From Pectinatus cerevisiiphilus (GTDB lineage Bacteria; Bacillota; Negativicutes; Selenomonadales; Selenomonadaceae): DNA of 64,000 bases. The notes beneath the pieces are model-generated. The model made no database searches, had not been told where the DNA came from, and worked only from the letters and a program-made list of their open reading frames with translations. Shown piece after piece: positions 45,651 to 53,919 of this stretch. The translations under genes and the position numbers were made by a program. Location of the stretch: the NCBI RefSeq assembly GCF_004341685.1, contig NZ_SMAA01000001.1, forward strand, positions 124,001 to 188,000, given 5' to 3'. The stretch's first letter is position 1. Every line of letters begins with the position of its first letter.

Positions 45651-45669
45651 TATAAAGATTACTTTCAAT

Positions 45670-45720
45670 AAAACTCCCCCCATAAATCAGCTTTTAACGC
45701 TAATTTATGGAGGGAGTTTT
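45670..45720. terminator. Bidirectional terminator between the RND and MFS genes
   Basis: AAAACTCCC...CCATAAAT...AGC (45670-45691) pairs with GCT...ATTTATGG.GGGAGTTTT (45699-45720); a T run follows on the plus strand and A residues precede it, giving T residues on the minus strand. Confidence 0.85.
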
Positions 45721-45756
45721 TATTTTCTATGTTTTTTTTATTAATCTAGGTGGCTG

Positions 45757-46974
45757 CTAGGTAGAATGGGAAACCGCATGGGCAAATTTTTTATTAGCCT
45801 TTTTGTAGACATATTCATGTACCCCCAGCACATTGATAAACAACAGGAAGCTAGTGGAAAAGAATAAAGTTCTTATGCCAAAGTGGGCAGCTATCTGCCC
45901 GCCGAAAACGGAACCGCAGAAGACACCGAGAAATTGGGCTGTCTGATTGTAGCTGAACATGCGGCCTGCTATTGCTGAGGGAATATTTTGCTTTAGGATA
46001 GTATTTATTGAAGGCAGCATTGCTCCTGTAGCTATTCCTACGAGAAAGCGCAGGCCCATAAGCTGCCATTCATTTTTGACGAATGCCTGCGGTATGAATA
46101 ATATTGTCGCGCAGATAAGTGCCATGAGAATTACCTTATGCGCGCCGACGTGGTCAGATAGTCTGCCGAGCCAAGGCGCTGCAAGTATGCTGGAGAATCC
46201 GGACGAGGCAAATACCAGGCCGGAGATAAAAGCGAGATGGTCTGTATGTACTGATAGAGTAGACACGTAGACTGTTATGACAGGTTCTATGGAAAAAAGT
46301 GCCATTTGGACGATAAAAGTAGTGACAAACATGCCGACAATTAAGGATTTATCATTTAGGGATTGCCAAATCGCCGAAAAAGACATAAGACTTTTTTCTG
46401 AAGGGGTAAAATTTTCGTGGACGAAGAATAATGTCAGGAAAAAGGCAATCAGCAATAAGAATCCCATTACAAGAAAAATATAGCGTACACCTAATATTTC
46501 AACAAGATAGCCGCCGATCAACGGTCCTAAAAGCATTCCGCTGACGGCACCGGTCGACAGTGTCCCCAATGCCCAGCCTGCTTTATCCTTTGGTGCCTGG
46601 GTGGCGATCAATGTTATAGAACCGGAGTTGTAACCGGAGATGGTGCCCATGATAACACGCAGGGCAATTAGCTGATATACTGAATGGGCTAAGCTGATAC
46701 TGCCCACGACTATGGACATGCCTAAACTTGCCCGCAGCAGCATCGGTTTTCTGCCATATTTATCGGCTAACTTTCCCCAAAATGGAGAAAAGAAGGCCAT
46801 AACAAAGGTTGTGCTGCCAAAGGCGATACCTGACCATACTTCGATGGCGGATAGATCGTTGATACCCAGTTCTTGGATATAAAGGGGCAGTATGGGCGCA
46901 ACCTGGCTTAAGGCTGACGACGTAGCAAAGGAGCCGAGCCAGCAAATTAATAAATTTCGTTTCCAATTTTCCAT
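45757..46974 (-). CDS. MFS drug-efflux transporter
   Basis: A 405-residue, 12-helix major facilitator protein. The loop 2-3 motif is GKLADKYGRKPML, with a second-half copy LGRLSDHVGAHKVI, and the helix 5 motif for antiporters appears as ALGTLSTGAVSGMLLGPLIGG. It probably exports a toxic compound using the proton gradient. It lies 17 nt after a TetR gene on the same strand, whose product is its likely repressor. Confidence 0.88.
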   Translation of the reverse strand: MENWKRNLLICWLGSFATSSALSQVAPILPLYIQELGINDLSAIEVWSGIAFGSTTFVMAFFSPFWGKLADKYGRKPMLLRASLGMSIVVGSISLAHSVYQLIALRVIMGTISGYNSGSITLIATQAPKDKAGWALGTLSTGAVSGMLLGPLIGGYLVEILGVRYIFLVMGFLLLIAFFLTLFFVHENFTPSEKSLMSFSAIWQSLNDKSLIVGMFVTTFIVQMALFSIEPVITVYVSTLSVHTDHLAFISGLVFASSGFSSILAAPWLGRLSDHVGAHKVILMALICATILFIPQAFVKNEWQLMGLRFLVGIATGAMLPSINTILKQNIPSAIAGRMFSYNQTAQFLGVFCGSVFGGQIAAHFGIRTLFFSTSFLLFINVLGVHEYVYKKANKKFAHAVSHST

Positions 46975-46991
46975 GTTAGCACCTGCTTAAA

Positions 46992-47564
46992 TTATTCTTT
47001 TTCGATAGCTTCAATACCATAGATAAATGTCTGCACCAATAAGAGATAGCTGTCCTCTTTGTCTATGGGCTGGCGAAACCATCCCGAGGCTTCTAAAGAT
47101 GCGAAACCATGCATGATACTGCGCAAGCCTCGTACGGCATGGGTAAGATATTCGCCGCGCAGCTGGTATTGGGAGAGAACCTTGAATAAAATATCCATAA
47201 GCTCTCGTGTGGCGGCTCTAAAATTTTCGTTGTCCTTACATTCCCAGGCAAGTGAGATAATGGCCTGATACTGCCCAGGAAATGTGTGGGCAAACTGCCT
47301 ATAAGCTTTAGCCACTTCCAAGACCGCTTCATCACGGGATTTTCCCACAGCCGCGTGCATTAGATATTGTTTTAAATGTGAATTTGCCAAAATGACCAGT
47401 TCACACTTTAGATGAAATAAGTTGTCAATATGATTATAAAGAGATTGTTTTTTTATATTGAGTTTTGTTGCCACATGCGTCAATGTCACAGCGTCAAGGC
47501 CATTTTCGTCGGCTATCTTTGCCGCTGTTTCGATGATCATACTGGTATTGAGCTTTCCGCGCAT
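46992..47564 (-). CDS. TetR-family repressor with WHG-type C-terminal domain
   Basis: A 190-residue regulator with an N-terminal TetR HTH (residues 1-55, AVTLTHVATKLNIKKQSLYNHI) and a C-terminal domain that resembles the WHG group (SIMHGFASLEASGWF). It is the first gene of a two-gene unit with the MFS pump and has a consensus promoter upstream, so autoregulation and control of the pump are likely. AGGAGTGA precedes the start. Confidence 0.88.
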   Translation of the reverse strand: MRGKLNTSMIIETAAKIADENGLDAVTLTHVATKLNIKKQSLYNHIDNLFHLKCELVILANSHLKQYLMHAAVGKSRDEAVLEVAKAYRQFAHTFPGQYQAIISLAWECKDNENFRAATRELMDILFKVLSQYQLRGEYLTHAVRGLRSIMHGFASLEASGWFRQPIDKEDSYLLLVQTFIYGIEAIEKE

Positions 47565-47593
47565 TATAAATCACTCCTAAACTGACCAGATAC

Positions 47594-47622
47594 ATTTTAA
47601 AACTTACACTGTCAGTTGTCAA
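47594..47622 (-). promoter_or_regulatory. Promoter of the TetR-MFS operon
   Basis: On the minus strand TTGACA (complement of 47617-47622), a 17-nt spacer and TAAAAT (complement of 47594-47599). ACTGAC/GTCAGT half-sites (about 47581-47616) overlap the spacer and could form part of the TetR operator. Confidence 0.65.
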
Positions 47623-47641
47623 CAAGACATTACCATGAAAA

Positions 47642-47710
47642 AGAAAAACCCCACTAAGAAGACAGAAAAATTAATACATATAGATACATTTTCTGTTCTT
47701 CTTGTGAGGT
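47642..47710 (-). terminator. Terminator of the pdxK-ridA unit
   Basis: A long interrupted stem: ACC.CAC.AAGAAGA.AGAAAA (47648-47670) pairs with TTTTCT.T.CTTCTT.TG.GGT (47689-47710). On the minus strand it ends in GGGGTTTTT. Confidence 0.7.
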
Positions 47711-47760
47711 TATCGAGTTATATACCTAAAAATTATGTGCTTATGAAAAAGTATAGAAAT

Positions 47761-48138
47761 TTATTTAAGGGCTATGGTTTCTATTTCAATCAACATATCT
47801 TTGGGCAGGCGTGCGACTTCTACACAAGAGCGTGCAGGGCAGACACCTTTGAAATACTGGCCGTAAATTTCGTTGACTTTGGCAAAATCGTTCATGTCTT
47901 TGATAAAGACAGTAGTTTTTATCACTTTAGCCATTGATGAACCGGCTTCTTCCAGTACGGCTTTGAGGTTTTCAAGTACCTGTTTGGTTTGGGCTTCAAT
48001 GCCTTGCGCTGTTTTGCCTGTTTCCGGGATAATTGCTATTTGGCCGGAGGTGAAGATCAGTTTATCACAAATGGCTATGGCCTGTGAATATGGACCTAAA
48101 GCAGCTGGTGCTTTAGCAGTATGGATTTCTTGTTGCAT
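47761..48138 (-). CDS. ridA: RidA family enamine/imine deaminase
   Basis: A 125-residue YjgF/RidA protein that hydrolyses reactive 2-aminoacrylate-type enamines released by PLP enzymes. The family pattern is complete: [30 protein letters not shown], and the substrate Arg in [19 protein letters not shown] split across the C terminus. AAAGGAG precedes the ATG. It lies downstream of a pyridoxine/HMP kinase gene on the same strand, a sensible partner given its link to PLP chemistry. Confidence 0.93.
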   Translation of the reverse strand: MQQEIHTAKAPAALGPYSQAIAICDKLIFTSGQIAIIPETGKTAQGIEAQTKQVLENLKAVLEEAGSSMAKVIKTTVFIKDMNDFAKVNEIYGQYFKGVCPARSCVEVARLPKDMLIEIETIALK

Positions 48139-48186
48139 AGTATAATCTCCTTTTTATTTAGGTAATATATAATTAATGTGCGTTTT

Positions 48187-48990
48187 TTATTGACGTGCAG
48201 CCCAATGGCATAATGCACCCGTATATTGGTTGAGCTTAAAGGATTCAGCCACCGCTTTTTGCATAAAAGTCTGGGTGGTCTTAAAAGCGTCATGGACGGT
48301 AAACCCTTTGGCTAAGCAGGCTGTCATTGCGGCAGAAAAACTGCAACCGGCACCGCTGTTGTAAACACCGGTTAATTTCGGCTTTTCTTCGATCAGGAAA
48401 TCTTTACCATCGAAAAGGACATCTGTCATTTTGTCAGACGTAAACCGGCTGCCTGATTTTATGACGACATTTTTAGCGCCGAGTTTATGTATATTGATAC
48501 ACGCCTGTTTTATATCATCAACGTTTTCTATTTTTTCCATGTCAGCAAGGTAGGCGGCTTCGATAGTATTTGGTGTGATGACGTCAGCGTATTTGACCAA
48601 TTTTGTTTTTATTGCGGCAGCCGCTTCAGGTACCATTATGGCATCAATACCTTTACATACCATAACAGGATCAATAACAATGTTTTTGAATTTGTATTTT
48701 TTAATGGAATCTACTACTAATTCAACAAGTGCCGCTGAGCCGAGCATTCCCGTTTTGATGGCATCAGCACCTATGCTGCCGCCAACAGTGGCTATCTGGC
48801 GTTCAACGGTCGTAATGTCAATCGGAAATATGTCGTGTGCCCAGTTTTTCGGCGACTGTGCTACTATGACAGTGAGTACCGCCATTCCGTAGACGCCTAT
48901 TTCTTCAAAACTTTTCAGATCTGCTTCCATACCGGCACTTCCCGAAGTATCCGAACCAGCAATAGTCAGTGCTTTAAATTTTTCTGCCAT
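48187..48990 (-). CDS. pdxK: Pyridoxine / hydroxymethylpyrimidine kinase (PdxK/ThiD family)
   Basis: A 267-residue ribokinase-fold kinase: TIAGSDTSGSAGMEADLKS, GADAIKTGMLGS, and a C-terminal NSGAGCSFSAAMTA in which the usual GTGD is replaced by GAGC. That replacement is what I recall for the Bacillus PdxK group (ThiD-like proteins active on pyridoxal/pyridoxine). So vitamin B6 salvage is preferred over thiamine synthesis. ATG 48990 has GAGGGTGAT upstream. Its promoter lies back to back with that of tRNA-Pro across a perfect inverted repeat. Confidence 0.85.
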   Translation of the reverse strand: MAEKFKALTIAGSDTSGSAGMEADLKSFEEIGVYGMAVLTVIVAQSPKNWAHDIFPIDITTVERQIATVGGSIGADAIKTGMLGSAALVELVVDSIKKYKFKNIVIDPVMVCKGIDAIMVPEAAAAIKTKLVKYADVITPNTIEAAYLADMEKIENVDDIKQACINIHKLGAKNVVIKSGSRFTSDKMTDVLFDGKDFLIEEKPKLTGVYNSGAGCSFSAAMTACLAKGFTVHDAFKTTQTFMQKAVAESFKLNQYTGALCHWAARQ

Positions 48991-49042
48991 AGAAATCACC
49001 CTCATCAGTCAGTATTATCCGCTCTTATGCGGTATGAATAAA

Positions 49043-49071
49043 ATTATAGAGAGCACAGCATAAAAAGTCAA
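49043..49071 (-). promoter_or_regulatory. Promoter of pdxK-ridA
   Basis: On the minus strand TTGACT (complement of 49066-49071), a 17-nt spacer and TATAAT (complement of 49043-49048), 53 nt ahead of the start codon. Confidence 0.75.
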
Positions 49072-49109
49072 TTCTTTACTATGGTGTAAAACTTGACATA
49101 GTAAAGAAT
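49071..49109. promoter_or_regulatory. Perfect 13-bp inverted repeat between divergent promoters
   Basis: ATTCTTTACTATG (49071-49083) and CATAGTAAAGAAT (49097-49109) with a 13-nt centre. It touches the -35 of the pdxK promoter and covers the -35 and spacer of the tRNA promoter, a classic operator position. The cognate factor is unknown. Confidence 0.6.
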
Positions 49110-49121
49110 AAAATTTATAAT
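49093..49121 (+). promoter_or_regulatory. Consensus promoter of tRNA-Pro
   Basis: TTGACA (49093-49098), a 17-nt spacer and TATAAT (49116-49121); a full consensus match 9 nt before the tRNA. Confidence 0.85.
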
Positions 49122-49130
49122 ATTTATGTT

Positions 49131-49207
49131 CGGGACGTGGCTCAGCTTGGTAGAGCACTACCTTGGGGTGGTAGGGGTCGTGGGTTCAAATCCCGCCGTT
49201 CCGACCA
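49131..49207 (+). tRNA. tRNA-Pro (anticodon GGG)
   Basis: A 77-nt cloverleaf including an encoded CCA. The acceptor CGGGACG pairs with CGTTCCG (one G-T), the anticodon stem is CTACC/GGTAG with loop TTGGGGT (anticodon GGG), and the T arm has GGTTCAAATCC. It reads CCC and CCU codons. It has its own consensus promoter and a downstream terminator. Confidence 0.95.
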
Positions 49208-49280
49208 TAATGGAAAAATAGCGGCAAGGCGCGGTTTTGTATGCACCTTGTGATCATCAGTAGATGATATTTATTGAAAG

Positions 49281-49320
49281 CTGGAAATCAATTTTATGGA
49301 ATTTGGTTTCTGGTTTTTTT
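49281..49320 (+). terminator. Terminator after tRNA-Pro
   Basis: CTGGAAATCAA (49281-49291) pairs with TTGGTTTCTGG (49303-49313) with three wobble pairs, followed by seven T residues. Confidence 0.6.
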
Positions 49321-49341
49321 GTGTATATTATTTCTGGTAAT

Positions 49342-49374
49342 AAACTATAATATCATAGTAATCTCTTATAGTTT
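49342..49374. promoter_or_regulatory. 9-bp inverted repeat upstream of the tetrapyrrole cluster
   Basis: AAACTATAA (49342-49350) and TTATAGTTT (49366-49374), 52 nt before the sirC start and just ahead of a TATAAT at 49379-49384. It is a possible operator for sirC-hemA-hemC. Confidence 0.35.
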
Positions 49375-49425
49375 GTTATATAATAAAATAATGAATGTTA
49401 TTCGTAAATAAAAGAGGTGTGCTAT

Positions 49426-50058
49426 TTGTATCCAGTAAATTTAATTCTTGATGATAAACCTTGTCTCGTCATTGGTGGCGGTGAAGTTGCCTATCGAAAA
49501 ATCCAAGGGTTGCTGGCGGCTTCTGCTAAAATAACCGTTATTGCCCCTGAACTGCTTGAAAAGCTTTCTGCCATGCATGAGAAGGGGCTTTTTTCCTGGC
49601 TTAAAAAACCGTATAAACAAGGCGATATAAAAGGTTTCTTTTTGGCTGTATGCGCAACTGACGATGAAAATATAAACAAGCTGGCTGCGGCAGAAGCAAG
49701 AAAAGAGCATATTTTAATAAATGTTGTGGATAGGCTTTCTTTATGCGATTTTGCCATGCCGGCGGTTATCAGACGGGGCGATTTACTGGTGACATCTTCG
49801 ACAAACGGTAAAAGTCCGGCCATGGCCAGAGAAATACGCCGCGAGTTGGAAAAATTCCTCGACACGGGTTATGCGCCTTTTATTGAAAAGATGGCTGTTT
49901 TACGGCAGGAAGCAATGCAGGTGATACCGACATTTCGTCAAAGAGAGGAATTTTGGCGGAGCACGCTTGATGAGAATATATTGAAGATGGTTCGCGAAGG
50001 TAAGGTAAAAGAAGCGGAGGGTAAGATTCGTAATGCAATTAGCAGTTTTGGGACTTAA
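49426..50058 (+). CDS. sirC: Precorrin-2 dehydrogenase / sirohydrochlorin ferrochelatase (SirC/Met8-like)
   Basis: A 210-residue protein equal to the N-terminal half of CysG. The Rossmann segment LVIGGGEVAYRKIQGLL binds NAD+, followed by ITVIAPELLEKL and TSSTNGKSPAMAREIR, where the catalytic Asp region lies. It oxidises precorrin-2 to sirohydrochlorin, a precursor of siroheme and of anaerobic cobalamin. TTG 49426 is chosen for AGAGGTG 6 nt upstream; a GTG at 49417 falls inside that site. Its 3' end overlaps hemA by 26 nt, showing translational coupling. Confidence 0.88.
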   Translation: MYPVNLILDDKPCLVIGGGEVAYRKIQGLLAASAKITVIAPELLEKLSAMHEKGLFSWLKKPYKQGDIKGFFLAVCATDDENINKLAAAEARKEHILINVVDRLSLCDFAMPAVIRRGDLLVTSSTNGKSPAMAREIRRELEKFLDTGYAPFIEKMAVLRQEAMQVIPTFRQREEFWRSTLDENILKMVREGKVKEAEGKIRNAISSFGT

Positions 50059-51349
50059 TCAGAAAACAGCACCTGTTGATATACGCGAAAAATTTTCTAT
50101 CAGTCAGGAAAGCGTAGTTGACGGGCTTCACCATATAGATGATTATGGGGCTATGCTGGAAGCAGTAATTTTGTCTACGTGTAACCGTAGTGAAATATAT
50201 GCTGTTCTGGATGATGATGACGATGGCAAGGAAGTATTGAAACAGTTCCTCTTTGATTTGACAGGGAACAAGGATGATATAGACCGTTATTTATATTATT
50301 ATCATGATTGTGACTGCATCGAACATTTGTTTCAGGTAGCAGCCAGTCTCGATTCCCTCGTTGTCGGTGAAGGACAAATATTAAGCCAAGTAAAAAAGGC
50401 TTATGCTGTGGCCAGGGAAAATTCAGCGACGAGCACAGTCCTCAACACTCTGTTCCATCATGCGATAACGACTGGGAAAAGAGTGCGTACAGAAACGCAT
50501 ATAGCATATAATGCCGTATCAGTCAGCTATGCTGCCGTCAAGCTTGCCCAAACCGTATTCAATGGAAGCTTGGCCAATTCTTCTGCCCTTATTTACGGCG
50601 CGGGAGAAACAGCGGAACTGACGGCTAAAAATCTATTGGGCAAGGGAATTAAAAAAATATACATAGCTAATAGGCATATTGAAAAGGCACGGCTGCTGGC
50701 AGAAAAGTTTGACGGCAAAGCGGTGCCATTTGATAAGGCCTTTACTAATGCTGAAGGGATAGACATAGTTGTAACCTCCACGGGAGCACCGCATTATGTG
50801 GTAAAGCCATGGGAAACACAGCAGTTTATGGCTCGTCGCCAGGGTAGGCCGTTAGTATTTATTGATATAGCGGTACCGCGTGATGTCGACCCGGATGTTG
50901 CTAATATAAAAGGTGTGCTTCTATATAATATAGATGATTTAAAAGCTGTCGTAGAAGATAATATAAAGCGTCGCGGCGAAGAAGCAAAGGTTGCCGAAAA
51001 AATAATTGCGGAAGAAGTCAATGAACTTGTGGAACGTTTCCGGTATTTATCATTCCGTCCGGTCATGGTTCTTTTGACGGATAAGGCAGATCGTATACGG
51101 CGGCGTGAAGTGAAACGGGCTATGAATAAGTTGGAAAATGTTACCCCGGCACAGGAACGTGTGCTGGAAAATATGTCTAAAATGATAGTGCGCAAGCTTC
51201 TCCGCGAACCGATGACAAAGCTGAACAGCTCGGCTGGAACAGCGCAGGAAGAATTCTATATAGAAGCCATGAAAAAATTATTCAAGCTGGATATGCTGAA
51301 GGAGAATAAGGGTGAAAAACAAAATCATTATCGGTACGCGCAGCAGTAA
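50033..51349 (+). CDS. hemA: Glutamyl-tRNA reductase
   Basis: A 438-residue enzyme that reduces glutamyl-tRNA to glutamate-1-semialdehyde, the first committed step of C5-pathway tetrapyrrole synthesis. The catalytic Cys is in ILSTCNRSEIYAV, followed by LDSLVVGEGQILSQVK, the Rossmann segment IYGAGETAELTAKN and IDIAVPRDVDP. The C-terminal dimerisation helix is present. The gene overlaps both neighbours: 26 nt with sirC and 38 nt with hemC, which is unusually compact. Confidence 0.96.
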   Translation: MQLAVLGLNQKTAPVDIREKFSISQESVVDGLHHIDDYGAMLEAVILSTCNRSEIYAVLDDDDDGKEVLKQFLFDLTGNKDDIDRYLYYYHDCDCIEHLFQVAASLDSLVVGEGQILSQVKKAYAVARENSATSTVLNTLFHHAITTGKRVRTETHIAYNAVSVSYAAVKLAQTVFNGSLANSSALIYGAGETAELTAKNLLGKGIKKIYIANRHIEKARLLAEKFDGKAVPFDKAFTNAEGIDIVVTSTGAPHYVVKPWETQQFMARRQGRPLVFIDIAVPRDVDPDVANIKGVLLYNIDDLKAVVEDNIKRRGEEAKVAEKIIAEEVNELVERFRYLSFRPVMVLLTDKADRIRRREVKRAMNKLENVTPAQERVLENMSKMIVRKLLREPMTKLNSSAGTAQEEFYIEAMKKLFKLDMLKENKGEKQNHYRYAQQ

Positions 51350-52244
51350 ACTGGCCTTATGGCAGGCGGAATACATTGCCGATTGCATTCGCCAGAAGTA
51401 TCCGGAAAAAACCGTGGAGCTTTTGCATGTTACGACAAAAGGGGATAAGGTTCTTGACGTACCGTTGGCAAAAATAGGTGGAAAAGGCCTTTTTACCAAA
51501 GAAATAGAAACGGCTATGCTGGAAAATAAGATTGATATAGCTGTACACAGTCTCAAGGATATGCCGACACAGCTGCCGGACGGGCTTAGTTTAGCTGTTG
51601 TGACAAAACGGGCTGATCCATATGATGCCTTTGTCAGTATTAAATATGATAGTTTTGCTGCCCTGCCCAAAGGAGCAAAGGTCGGCACCTCAAGCCTACG
51701 GCGCAAGGCACAGCTGCTGCATGCGAGACCTGACCTGCAAATACAAAATCTGCGCGGCAATGTCAATACGAGATTGGAAAAGCTGGAACAGGGACAATTT
51801 GATGCGATTATATTGGCGGCAGCAGGACTGAAAAGATTAGGCTTTGGTGCGAGGATAAGAGAAATACTACCGAAAAGTCTTTGCTTGCCGGCAGTAGGAC
51901 AAGGCATTCTAGCTATTGAAGCACGTACTGGTGATAAAGAAATGTTTAGTCTTTTGCAATTTTTGCATGATGAAGGGGCATGGCAGGCAGCGCTTGCAGA
52001 AAGAGCCTTTTTAAGCAGGGTAGAGGGCGGCTGTCAGGTGCCGGTCGGTGTGCATGCTGTTACTGATAAGGATGTACTCACTGTAGAAGCCGTAATTGCT
52101 TCCCTGGACGGAACCCAATTACTTTATGATAAAGAAACAGGACCCGTTTCTTCTGCAACTGAACTCGGCAGGAAGGCAGCAGAAAAGCTGCTGGATGAAG
52201 GCGGTTTGGCGATTATGCAGGAAATAGGGCTTTTAAAGGATTGA
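51312..52244 (+). CDS. hemC: Porphobilinogen deaminase (hydroxymethylbilane synthase)
   Basis: A 310-residue enzyme that polymerises four porphobilinogens. It shows IGTRSSKLALWQAE, HSLKDMPT, TSSLRRKAQLL, LRGNVNTRL and the dipyrromethane-cofactor Cys in VEGGCQVPVG. The start is GTG 51312 after GGAGAATAAGG, inside the end of hemA. It ends at a short terminator, which partly separates it from cobA-hemD. Confidence 0.96.
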   Translation: MKNKIIIGTRSSKLALWQAEYIADCIRQKYPEKTVELLHVTTKGDKVLDVPLAKIGGKGLFTKEIETAMLENKIDIAVHSLKDMPTQLPDGLSLAVVTKRADPYDAFVSIKYDSFAALPKGAKVGTSSLRRKAQLLHARPDLQIQNLRGNVNTRLEKLEQGQFDAIILAAAGLKRLGFGARIREILPKSLCLPAVGQGILAIEARTGDKEMFSLLQFLHDEGAWQAALAERAFLSRVEGGCQVPVGVHAVTDKDVLTVEAVIASLDGTQLLYDKETGPVSSATELGRKAAEKLLDEGGLAIMQEIGLLKD

Positions 52245-52271
52245 CAAGGCTTTTTTATAAGTCTTGTTTTT
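52244..52271 (+). terminator. Terminator-like hairpin between hemC and cobA-hemD
   Basis: ACAAGGCTT (52244-52252) pairs with AAGTCTTGT (52259-52267) with one wobble, followed by T residues. It overlaps the hemC stop codon region and may only attenuate. Confidence 0.6.
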
Positions 52272-52317
52272 ACATATTTTTTGAAATAATAATATTGATA
52301 GCACTGCGGAGGGAAAA

Positions 52318-53838
52318 ATGGCAGGAATCGTTTATCTTATAGGCGCCGGACCGGGAGATGCAGGTCTTTTGACAATCAAGGGAGCAGCGTGTATAAAAAA
52401 AGCTGATGTAATAGTTTACGATTATTTAGCGGATAAAAAACTGCTTGCTTATGCGGCGGATAAGGCAGAACTTATTTATGTAGGAAAACAGGCCGATAAG
52501 CACACAATGCGGCAGGAAGAAATAAATCAGCTGTTAGTGGATAAGGCTAAAATGGGCAAGACAGTAGCCAGACTAAAAGGCGGCGATCCTTTCGTATTTG
52601 GCCGGGGCGGGGAAGAAGCCTTAGCACTCAGACAAAATGGACTGCAATTTGAAATTGTGCCTGGTGTTACTTCAGCTATTTCAGCGGCTGCTTATGCGGG
52701 AATACCGGTGACGCACCGCAAGATAGCGGCATCTTTTGCTGTCGTTACCGGGCATGAAGATCCAACGCGGCAGGAGTCCGGGATAAATTGGCAAAATTTA
52801 GCAGTGGGAATAGACACATTAGTCTTCTTGATGGGTGTCGGTAATTTGCCTTATATAACTAAGCAGCTTATCGCAAACGGCAGAGAGCCGAAAACACCAG
52901 CTGCCCTTGTCAGATGGGGAACTAAGCCGCAGCAGGAAGTGCTCGTGACAACTGTGGAAAATGCCGCAGCCGATGTGAAAAAATACGGTCTTAAACCGCC
53001 GGCTGTCTTTGTTGTGGGGAATGTTGTCAAACTGCGAGACTCATTGAGATGGTTTGATAATAAGGAATTATTCGGCAGGCAGATACTTATCACGAGGGCG
53101 AGAAACCAGGCATCAAAACTCACAGCAGGGTTGGAACAGCTTGGCGCGTCCTGCATAGAAGCACCGGTTATCAGTATTGAAAAACCTGATGATGCGTTTG
53201 CGGGATTAGATAATGCCATTGAAAATATCGGTGCATATGAATGGATTATATTTACTAGTGCAAATGGCGTAAGTAAATTTTTTGAACGTCTAGCAAATAA
53301 GAAACTTGATACCCGCGCTTTGGGCAATATGCGTATTGCGGCCATTGGCAGCAGTACGGCAAAGGTTCTTTGCCGGTATGGTGTTAGGGCTGACCTTGTG
53401 CCGCATGAATTTTGTGCGGAAGGCATACTGGCCGAAATGGGAACGCAGGTCAAAAGAGAAACAAAAATTCTTCTGCCCAGAGCAAAAGAAGCAAGGTCTG
53501 TTTTACCGGATGAACTAAAAAAGGCAGGCGCGCAGGTAGATATAGTGCAGTGCTATAAGACAGTAACCGCGGACTTTGACTACGAAGCTGTAGCGGCGAA
53601 GCTGGCAGCCGGGGAAATAAATATTGTCACGTTTACAAGCTCCTCTACCGTAACAAATCTGCTCAAGCTGCTTGGCAATAAAAAAGAATTATTGGCCGGC
53701 ACAGTGGTGGCCTGCATTGGCCCGATTACAGCAGAAACGTGTCGGAAAAACGGGATAAATCCTACGATTATTGCCAAAAAGTATACTATTGTGGGGCTTA
53801 TAAGCGCTATCCGTGATTTTTATAAGCAAGTTAATTAA
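52318..53838 (+). CDS. cobA-hemD: Uroporphyrinogen-III C-methyltransferase / uroporphyrinogen-III synthase fusion (CobA-HemD)
   Basis: A 506-residue bifunctional enzyme. Residues 1-245 are the SAM-dependent methyltransferase (LIGAGPGDAGLLTIKG, RLKGGDPFVFGRGGEEA, VVTGHEDP) that makes precorrin-2. Residues 255-506 are uroporphyrinogen-III synthase (ILITRARNQASKL, IFTSANGVSKFFERL, TFTSSSTVTNLLKLL), which cyclises the HemC product. The fusion is common in Firmicutes that make siroheme or cobalamin. Together with SirC this sends flux to sirohydrochlorin; no hemE, hemN or hemH is present here. Confidence 0.95.
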   Translation: MAGIVYLIGAGPGDAGLLTIKGAACIKKADVIVYDYLADKKLLAYAADKAELIYVGKQADKHTMRQEEINQLLVDKAKMGKTVARLKGGDPFVFGRGGEEALALRQNGLQFEIVPGVTSAISAAAYAGIPVTHRKIAASFAVVTGHEDPTRQESGINWQNLAVGIDTLVFLMGVGNLPYITKQLIANGREPKTPAALVRWGTKPQQEVLVTTVENAAADVKKYGLKPPAVFVVGNVVKLRDSLRWFDNKELFGRQILITRARNQASKLTAGLEQLGASCIEAPVISIEKPDDAFAGLDNAIENIGAYEWIIFTSANGVSKFFERLANKKLDTRALGNMRIAAIGSSTAKVLCRYGVRADLVPHEFCAEGILAEMGTQVKRETKILLPRAKEARSVLPDELKKAGAQVDIVQCYKTVTADFDYEAVAAKLAAGEINIVTFTSSSTVTNLLKLLGNKKELLAGTVVACIGPITAETCRKNGINPTIIAKKYTIVGLISAIRDFYKQVN

Positions 53839-53839
53839 A

Positions 53840-53868
53840 TTGACAAGCAAACTGTGCGTTGCTATAAT
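53840..53868 (+). promoter_or_regulatory. Consensus promoter for the amino-acid binding protein gene
   Basis: TTGACA (53840-53845), a 17-nt spacer and TATAAT (53863-53868), beginning 2 nt after the cobA-hemD stop. It shows that the transporter gene has its own transcript within the tetrapyrrole cluster. Confidence 0.85.
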
Positions 53869-53919
53869 GGAAAAATATTATATTATTGTAATAATCTGGT
53901 AAATTATTTAAGGGGATGG

